Positions 58,871 to 64,000 of a stretch of 64,000 nt of DNA are shown in pieces. How positions within the stretch are numbered: the stretch's first letter is position 1; the number at the start of each line of letters is the position of its first letter. Below the pieces are notes generated by a model. That model worked only from the letters and a program-made list of their open reading frames with translations, ran no database searches and was not told the origin of the DNA. The translations under genes and the position numbers were made by a program. The stretch spans positions 2,046,001 to 2,110,000 of the forward strand of contig NZ_JAGSYE010000001.1 in NCBI RefSeq assembly GCF_025685565.1. Reading direction: 5' to 3'. The stretch is from Granulicella aggregans (GTDB taxonomy: Bacteria; Acidobacteriota; Terriglobia; Terriglobales; Acidobacteriaceae).

Positions 58871-58930
58871 AACGAAATGCGGGGGTCTTTCCGCTACGTC
58901 CGCAAAAGCGCGGACTTCGGTCGAGATGAC
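58871..58930. repeat. dispersed repeat family A, long variant
   Basis: On the minus strand it reads GTCATCTCGACCGAAGTCCG and ends CCCCGCATTTCG, with inner hairpin GTCCGC/GCGGAC. It matches 17488-17554 at both ends. It lies between the convergent DUF4397 and ahcY genes. Confidence 0.75.
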
Positions 58931-58947
58931 GATCTCTGGTTGACAGA

Positions 58948-58974
58948 AAGGCCGCCGAGGATGTCGGCGGCCTT
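58948..58974 (-). terminator. terminator of ahcY
   Basis: 11-bp arms AAGGCCGCCGA (58948-58958) and TCGGCGGCCTT (58964-58974) with a 5-base loop, 25 bases past the ahcY stop and followed on the minus strand by TCTGTC. It may also serve the convergent DUF4397 gene. Confidence 0.75.
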
Positions 58975-58998
58975 CGAGTTTGCGATTGATACGAGACT

Positions 58999-60459
58999 TT
59001 AGTAGCGGTAGGTTTCGCCCTTGTAGGGGCCTTCGACGGGCACACTAAGGTAGTCGGCCTGCTTGGGGCTGAGAGTGGTGAGCTTCACGCCGATCTTTTC
59101 GAGATGCAGACGGGCGACCTCTTCGTCGAGCCTCTTGGGGAGAACGTAGACGCCGATCTTGTAGGTGTCCTTGTTGGCCCAGAGATCGAGCTGTGCGAGG
59201 GTCTGGTTGGAGAAGCTGTTCGACATGACGAAGCTGGGATGGCCGGTGGCGCAGCCGAGGTTGACCAGACGGCCTTCGGCAAGGACGAAGATGCTGTTGC
59301 CGGAGGCGAAGGTGTACTTGTCGACCTGGGGCTTGATGTTGAGCTTGGTCACGTCCTTGAGGGCGTTGAGCGGCTCCATCTGAATCTCATTGTCGAAGTG
59401 TCCGATGTTGCAGACGATGGCCTGGTCCTTCATCAGGCGCATATGCTCGACGGTGATGATGTCGACGTTGCCGGTGCAGGTGACGTAGATGTCGGCGCGA
59501 CCGAGGGTCTCTTCGATGGTGGTGACCTCGTAGCCTTCCATCGAGGCCTGGAGGGCGTTGATGGGGTCGATCTCGGTGACGATGACGCGGGCGCCGAGGC
59601 CGCGCAGCGATGCTGCCGAACCCTTGCCTACATCGCCATAACCGCATACGACGGCGACCTTGCCGGCGATCATCACGTCGGTCGCCCGCTTGATGCCGTC
59701 GACGAGCGATTCGCGGCAGCCGTAGAGGTTGTCGAACTTCGACTTGGTGACGGAGTCGTTGACGTTGATGGCGGGGACGAGCAGCGTGCCCTTCTCAAGC
59801 ATCTTGTAGAGGCGGTGGACACCGGTGGTGGTCTCTTCGGAGACGCCGCGCCACTCCTTGGCGACATCCTGCCAGCGGGTCGGGTACTCGGCGTGAACCT
59901 TCTTGAGGAGGTTCTTGATGACGGACTCTTCGGTCGATCCGGAGGGAGAGTCGACCCACTTGTCGCCTTTTTCCATCTCGACACCCTTGTGGATGAGGAG
60001 GGTGACGTCGCCACCGTCGTCGATGACAAGCTGTGGGCCGAGGAGGCCGGGGCCGTTCGGATTCGGGAAGCTGAGGGCTTCGTTCGTGCACCACCAGAAC
60101 TCTTCGAGGGTCTCGCCCTTCCAGGCGAAGACGGGGACGCCGGCGGCGGCGATGGCGGCGGCGGCGTGATCCTGTGTTGAGAAGATGTTGCAGGAGGCCC
60201 AGCGGACATCGGCGCCGAGGTCGACCATGGTCTCAATGAGGACTGCGGTCTGGATGGTCATGTGCAGCGATCCGGTGACGCGGACGCCGGCGAGGGGCTT
60301 GCCTGCGGCGTACTTGCGGCGGATGGACATGAGGCCGGGCATCTCCTGCTCGGCGATGTCGATCTCTTTGCGGCCGAAGTCGGCTAGGGTAATGTCGGCT
60401 ACTTTGTAATCCTTTGCGATGCCGGGAAGGGCCGCTTTATCGAGTGTTGCTGTCGCCAT
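58999..60459 (-). CDS. ahcY: adenosylhomocysteinase
   Basis: 486 residues, NAD-dependent and cytoplasmic. It splits S-adenosylhomocysteine to adenosine and homocysteine, relieving product inhibition of methyltransferases. [44 protein letters not shown] binds substrate. [30 protein letters not shown] is the NAD loop, and the end [48 protein letters not shown] carries the usual HPSFVMS block. The extra 40 residues near the middle mark the longer bacterial form. GAGGAG precedes the ATG. No SAH riboswitch is seen. Confidence 0.96.
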   Translation of the reverse strand: MATATLDKAALPGIAKDYKVADITLADFGRKEIDIAEQEMPGLMSIRRKYAAGKPLAGVRVTGSLHMTIQTAVLIETMVDLGADVRWASCNIFSTQDHAAAAIAAAGVPVFAWKGETLEEFWWCTNEALSFPNPNGPGLLGPQLVIDDGGDVTLLIHKGVEMEKGDKWVDSPSGSTEESVIKNLLKKVHAEYPTRWQDVAKEWRGVSEETTTGVHRLYKMLEKGTLLVPAINVNDSVTKSKFDNLYGCRESLVDGIKRATDVMIAGKVAVVCGYGDVGKGSAASLRGLGARVIVTEIDPINALQASMEGYEVTTIEETLGRADIYVTCTGNVDIITVEHMRLMKDQAIVCNIGHFDNEIQMEPLNALKDVTKLNIKPQVDKYTFASGNSIFVLAEGRLVNLGCATGHPSFVMSNSFSNQTLAQLDLWANKDTYKIGVYVLPKRLDEEVARLHLEKIGVKLTTLSPKQADYLSVPVEGPYKGETYRY

Positions 60460-60617
60460 GTGAGGCTCCTCAAGTCTTTTGTGTGGATTGCGTGGAGTGC
60501 GATCTGGAGATTCTTCTACAGTCCGATTTTATCGCTTACGCAAGTAAGGAAGCGGGCGAATCGACGGGGTGCGTTCTTTGGTAACGGAAGTTGCGAGAAG
60601 ACGTTGACAGGATAAAG

Positions 60618-61229
60618 CTACGACTCGATCTCGTAGCAGCTCCAAACGTCGGTCGTGTTGAAGTGGAAGCCTTCGATGGGGCCAGTTCCAGGAACGATTT
60701 CGTCTGCGGTGGTGCGGGGCGGCTGCGTGGGTTCGTAGATGGTGACGGACTTTTTGTAGGGATCGATGAGCCAGGCTACTTGGGCTCCGTTGTCGATCCA
60801 ATCCTGCATCTTGGCTTCTACGGCTTTGCGTCGGTCAGTCTTCGAGACGAGTTCGATAACGAACGCAGGGCAAAGGCGCGGGAAGCTCGAGAGATGTCTA
60901 TTGGTGAGGCCTTTGAGTTGTTCCGGTGTGACATAAGCGGCATCGGGGGCATAGCAGGAGCCATCTTTCAGGAAAAAACCACCGTTTGAATCGTAGACGC
61001 GACCACGTTTGTGCGTCTTCCACCATGCGAGAAGCTGGAAGTTGATCTCGCTATTTCCGTTGCTGGTGAAGCCGCCTGCGGGAGCGTTCACAATGAGATC
61101 TCCTTCCTTGCTGCGCTCAAGCTGTATCCACTCGCTTTCCATAGCGGCGCGTTCGAAGTCTTCATCGGAGAGAGGGGTCTCCCAGCCGAGGCGAACGGGG
61201 AAGTCGGGAAGTTCGAGCTGTACCTGCAT
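60618..61229 (-). CDS. Uma2-family restriction-endonuclease-like protein
   Basis: 203 residues. GWETPLSDEDFERAA, then ERSKEGDLIVNAPAGGFTSNGNSEINFQLLAWWKTHKRGRVYDSNGGFFLKDGSCYAPDAAYV and PAFVIELVSKTDRRKAVEAKMQDWIDNGAQVAWLIDPYKKSVTIYEP, match the Uma2 (DUF820) PD-(D/E)XK pattern: the Asp in APDAA, Glu in IELVS and Lys in KMQDW. Many genomes carry such genes singly; the biological role is unknown. AGGAGG directly precedes the ATG. Confidence 0.88.
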   Translation of the reverse strand: MQVQLELPDFPVRLGWETPLSDEDFERAAMESEWIQLERSKEGDLIVNAPAGGFTSNGNSEINFQLLAWWKTHKRGRVYDSNGGFFLKDGSCYAPDAAYVTPEQLKGLTNRHLSSFPRLCPAFVIELVSKTDRRKAVEAKMQDWIDNGAQVAWLIDPYKKSVTIYEPTQPPRTTADEIVPGTGPIEGFHFNTTDVWSCYEIES

Positions 61230-61279
61230 GCGGGCCTCCTGAGCAGAGTCTATGCTGAATCGCTGAAGTTCGGCACAAA

Positions 61280-62590
61280 CTATTGTGTTGTCGCCGGTCC
61301 TTCGCGCATGGCGAGGCTGATCAGCGCGGCGACAACGGCCAGCCCGCCGATGACGAAGAGGCCAGCGGAAAAGCTGTGGGTGAGATCGCGTAGCAGACCA
61401 GTCAGGTAAGGGCCGGTGAATCCGCCGATGCCGCCGAGGATGGTGATGATAGCGACTCCACCGGCGGCTGCGCGTCCTCCGAGCACGCGGGTGGGCATCG
61501 CCCAGAATGGGCCCATGAGACCCCACCATCCCATGGTGGCGAGGGTGAAGGCGATGAGAGCGGCGAGCAGGCTATGGGCGATCGCGACCCAACTGAAGCC
61601 GATCGCGCAGAGGAGGAGGCAGAAGGCGATGTGCCAGCGCCGGTCGCCGGTGCGGTCACTCGACCAGCCGATGAGGACGGTGAAGATGGCGGCGGCCAGG
61701 TAGGGGAAGGTCGCGTAGCGGGCGATCAGGCTGGCGTCGCTGCTGGTGCCGGCGTGGACGAAGCTCTTGAGGACAAGCGGCATCCAGAGGTTCACGGTGT
61801 AGACGCCGATCTGCGAGATGAAGAAGACGACGGCGAGCATCCAGACGAGGGGGAGTTTGAAGGCGTCGAGAAGGTTGTGGCGGGCGGCTGCTCCGCCTTC
61901 GTTGCGATCGCGTTCGAGCTCGGTGTCGAGCCACTCTTTCTCTTCGCGGGAGAGCCAGTTTGCGTCGTCCGGCTTGTCTTTCAGCAGGAAGAGGACGGAG
62001 ATGCCCATCAGGATGGTGGGCAGGCCTTCGGAGAGGAAGAGCCATTGCCAGCCGTGCAGGCCGGAGCGGCCTTCGAGCTTGAGCAGGAAGCTTGAGAGCG
62101 GGCCTCCGACGACTCCGGCGAGTGAGGTGGCGGTCATGAACTTGGCGATAGCGCGGGCGCGCTCGGCCGAGGGGAACCAGAAGGTGAGATAGAGGATCAT
62201 GCCGGGGAAGAAGCCGGCCTCGCCCAGGCCGAGCAGGAAGCGCAGCAGATAGAAGCTGTGCGCTCCGGTGACGAAGGCCATGCCCGTGGCGACGATACCC
62301 CAGGAGATCATGATCCGGGCGATCCAGCGACGCGGCCCGAACCGCGTGAGCAGGAGATTGCTGGGGAGGTCGAAGAGCGCGGAGCCGAGGAAGAAGATGC
62401 CTGCGCCGGTGCCGTAGACGGTGTTCGAGAGGTGGAGATCGCGCTGCATGTCGGCAGCGGCGAAGCCTACGTTCACGCGGTCGAGGTACGCGAGGATGTA
62501 GAGGATGAAGATGTAGGGGATGAGCCGCCAGGTGATCTTGCTGTAGAGCTTCGAGGCGTCTATCGATTGAAGGGATTGGGCCGGGGGCAT
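61280..62590 (-). CDS. MFS permease, anion:cation symporter (ACS) type
   Basis: 436 residues, twelve helices. WRLIPYIFILYILAYLDRVNVGFAAADMQRDLHLSNTVYGTGAGIFFLGSALFDLPSNLLLTRFGPRRWIARIMISWG is diagnostic of the ACS/phthalate-tartrate-galactonate branch. GEAGFFPGMILYLTFWFPSAERARA gives the second signature. The large central loop (DANWLSREEKEWLDTELERDR) is also typical. It imports an organic or sugar acid with protons. The ATG at 62590 is chosen since the 24 residues before it are not membrane-protein-like. It is co-directional with Uma2 with 50 bp between. Confidence 0.88.
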   Translation of the reverse strand: MPPAQSLQSIDASKLYSKITWRLIPYIFILYILAYLDRVNVGFAAADMQRDLHLSNTVYGTGAGIFFLGSALFDLPSNLLLTRFGPRRWIARIMISWGIVATGMAFVTGAHSFYLLRFLLGLGEAGFFPGMILYLTFWFPSAERARAIAKFMTATSLAGVVGGPLSSFLLKLEGRSGLHGWQWLFLSEGLPTILMGISVLFLLKDKPDDANWLSREEKEWLDTELERDRNEGGAAARHNLLDAFKLPLVWMLAVVFFISQIGVYTVNLWMPLVLKSFVHAGTSSDASLIARYATFPYLAAAIFTVLIGWSSDRTGDRRWHIAFCLLLCAIGFSWVAIAHSLLAALIAFTLATMGWWGLMGPFWAMPTRVLGGRAAAGGVAIITILGGIGGFTGPYLTGLLRDLTHSFSAGLFVIGGLAVVAALISLAMREGPATTQ

Positions 62591-62652
62591 TTCACTAATG
62601 TAACTGGCGTGCCGATCGGATGAGAACACGGTCGTTTGCTGCCGCAAACGAT

Positions 62653-62695
62653 ACCCACTCATCGCAAAGACAGAAGCGCGATGAATGGGGCACCC
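62653..62695. repeat. dispersed intergenic repeat, family B, copy 2
   Basis: ACCCACTCATCGCAAAGACA then GCGCGATGAATGGGGCACCC, forming a hairpin; matches 48421-48462. It lies between the ada and MFS genes. Confidence 0.75.
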
Positions 62696-62719
62696 AAGAC
62701 CGAGCAGAGTCGAAAGGGA

Positions 62720-63862
62720 CTAGAGGTGTTCGGCGGCCAGGATCTTCTGCTTGCGGTCGAGGCCCCAGCGGTAACCGGTGAGTGAGCCGTCTGAGCCTAC
62801 GAGGCGATGGCAGGGAACCGCGATCGCTATGGGATTCGCCGCGCAGGCTGCGGCTACGGCGCGGGAGGCAGTGGGTTTGCCGAGCTCGCGGGCTAACTCT
62901 CCGTAGCTTCGTGTCTCGCCGCGTGGAATCGCCTGCAGGGCCTTCCAGACGCGCTGTTGGAAGGCGGTGGCACGGACGTCGAGCGGGAACTTGGCAGCGG
63001 TTGGAGACTCCGTGAGCTGCGATAGGACGAAGGCGACGGCTTCGGCTAGCCAGCCGGTGTTGCCTCGGGCCGGGGTCAATTGAGCTTTGTTGAAGCGCAG
63101 GCGGAGGTCGGCCTCGAGCTCCTGCTGGTCGCGACCGAAGAGGATGGCGCAGATGCCGAAGTCGGTGGTGGCGACGAGCATCTTGCCGAGGGGGGAGTCG
63201 GCGAGGGTGTAGCGTATGATCAGACCGGCACCGCCTTCGCGCATGACGCGTGGAGTCATGCCGAGTGAGACGGCGGAGTTTTCGTAGAGGCGGCTGGATG
63301 ACCCGTAGCCTGCTTCGTAGATGGCATCGGTGACGCGCTTCTTGGGCTCGCGGACCTTGTCCTTGAACTTTGCGAGGCGCTGCTCTTTGGCGAACTCGCC
63401 TGGTGTGACGCCGAGGACGCGCTTGAAGCCGCGGAGGATGGTGAGGCGGCCGACGCCCGTAGCTTTCGCGATATCGGCGAGGCGGGTGCGCTCGGCGGCG
63501 TGGTCTTTCAGGTAGTCGGCGACGGTGGCGATGGCTTCGGCCTGCGGATCTGGCTTGTCAGAGACTCTGTCGGGTTCACAACGGAGACAAGCGCGATAGC
63601 CTGCGGCCTCAGCGGCGGCGGCCGTTGGGAAGAAGGCGACGTTCTTGCGGTTCGGCTTGCGGCTGGGGCAACTGGGCTTGCAGAAGATCTTGGTGGATTT
63701 GACGGCGTAGAAGAACTGGCCGTCGGCAGAGGTGTCGCGTGCTAGGACCTGCTGCCAGGACTTGCCGGGAAAGAGGCTTGGGACGTTGGCGGATTTGATG
63801 GGCTGCGAGGACATGACGGGATTGAGAGTTACGGTGGCTGTGCTCATTTCAGTATCGTGCAT
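62720..63862 (-). CDS. ada: bifunctional DNA alkylation repair regulator and methyltransferase
   Basis: 380 residues. The N-terminal zinc domain has Cys61, Cys65, Cys92 and Cys95 with the same spacing (4, 27, 3) as Ada, where the first Cys takes methyl groups from phosphotriesters. An AraC-type helix-turn-helix follows (TRLADIAKATGVGRLTILRGFKRVLGVTPGEF). The O6-alkylguanine domain ends with FQQRVWKALQAIPRGETRSYGELA and the acceptor Cys351 in AVPCHRLVG. It both repairs DNA and, once methylated, activates the adaptive response. Whether translation begins at 63862 or 63847 is unclear; neither has a clear ribosome site. Confidence 0.94.
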   Translation of the reverse strand: MHDTEMSTATVTLNPVMSSQPIKSANVPSLFPGKSWQQVLARDTSADGQFFYAVKSTKIFCKPSCPSRKPNRKNVAFFPTAAAAEAAGYRACLRCEPDRVSDKPDPQAEAIATVADYLKDHAAERTRLADIAKATGVGRLTILRGFKRVLGVTPGEFAKEQRLAKFKDKVREPKKRVTDAIYEAGYGSSSRLYENSAVSLGMTPRVMREGGAGLIIRYTLADSPLGKMLVATTDFGICAILFGRDQQELEADLRLRFNKAQLTPARGNTGWLAEAVAFVLSQLTESPTAAKFPLDVRATAFQQRVWKALQAIPRGETRSYGELARELGKPTASRAVAAACAANPIAIAVPCHRLVGSDGSLTGYRWGLDRKQKILAAEHL

Positions 63863-63934
63863 CGGACCGGCGATGGATACACTCCGGATTGTTCAGGGGA
63901 AGTGGGGCGCCACGTATGATCTACACTTTGGAGT

Positions 63935-64000
63935 ATGCAAAGACTCTTGGGGATTCTTGTTGGAGCAACGTTTGCGTGCGCGGCGTATGGGCAGGATGCT
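63935..64000 (+). CDS. start of a secreted protein (cut by window edge)
   Basis: 22 codons are visible: MQRLLGILVGATFACAAYGQ then DA. They form a typical short signal peptide with an Ala-x-Gly-Gln cleavage region, as in other exported proteins in this window. GGAG just before the ATG supports the start. It diverges from ada. Nothing can be said of its function. Confidence 0.5.
   Translation, partial: MQRLLGILVGATFACAAYGQDA

Noticed and set aside
60460..60617. Possible SAH riboswitch before ahcY
   Set aside because: The conserved riboswitch core could not be found in the leader.
1..64000. tRNA, rRNA, prophage or integrase genes
   Set aside because: None could be recognised by eye. A tRNA scan would be needed for certainty.

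Overview
The window reads as chromosomal DNA of a high-GC, Gram-negative heterotroph. An acidobacterium of the Terriglobia type (Granulicella/Terriglobus/Edaphobacter-like) is the best guess. This is an inference from GC content, the secreted von Willebrand A proteins, the outer-membrane barrel, the DUF2237/DUF2218/DUF3592 complement and the style of the intergenic repeats. No rRNA or tRNA was seen. No phage, plasmid or CRISPR locus was seen; most genes are ordinary chromosomal functions.

Layout. 0-14.3 kb is a cell-surface polysaccharide region: dTDP-rhamnose genes (rfbB, rfbA, start of rfbD), an O-antigen polymerase/ligase-like membrane protein, GT87 and GT25 glycosyltransferases, and two paralogous secreted clan GH-A-like glycosidases. 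The larger carries nine Ig-like and three Fn3-like modules in a 2+1, 3+1, 4+1 pattern. 15-28 kb is housekeeping: DUF2237, a YbiT-type ABC-F protein, a VIT1-like membrane protein, a DEAD-box helicase, msrA, an RluB-type pseudouridine synthase, an autoregulated padR-DUF2218 pair, scpB with a large insertion, a phosphate transporter and gcvH. 28-41 kb is a mosaic of single metabolic and stress genes: an esterase, a MATE pump, a tautomerase/ABM pair facing a TetR gene, an isochorismatase/MFS operon next to a MarR gene, an S1/P1 nuclease, a nitroreductase and gcvT. 41-48.4 kb holds small hypothetical genes, glgC, a beta-barrel protein, tatA, a DMT exporter and two divergent VWA-domain proteins.

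48.5-57 kb, minus strand, is a histidine operon in the unusual order hisI-G-D-C-B-H-F-A. It is preceded by a histidine-rich leader peptide and an attenuator hairpin. Non-his genes lie between its members: DUF3592, a GIY-YIG nuclease unit, a 73-residue protein and a YcxB-like protein. Several copies of a dispersed GTCATTC-type repeat also lie there. hisE is not seen. 57-64 kb holds a GNAT, a ComEA-like HhH protein, a DUF4397 lipoprotein, ahcY, a Uma2 nuclease, an MFS permease, ada and the start of a secreted protein.

The most notable signals are: (1) a GIY-YIG nuclease gene exactly bounded by perfect 27-bp inverted copies of a repeat that is also scattered through the window, which looks like a small nuclease-linked mobile or repeat-maintenance unit; (2) the his leader/attenuator; (3) a 48-nt palindrome with a parS-like core; (4) strong operator palindromes before padR, between the TetR gene and the tautomerase, and before marR; (5) a DUF3592 gene with a single in-frame TGA; (6) an isochorismatase frame that runs 215 bp into the next gene.
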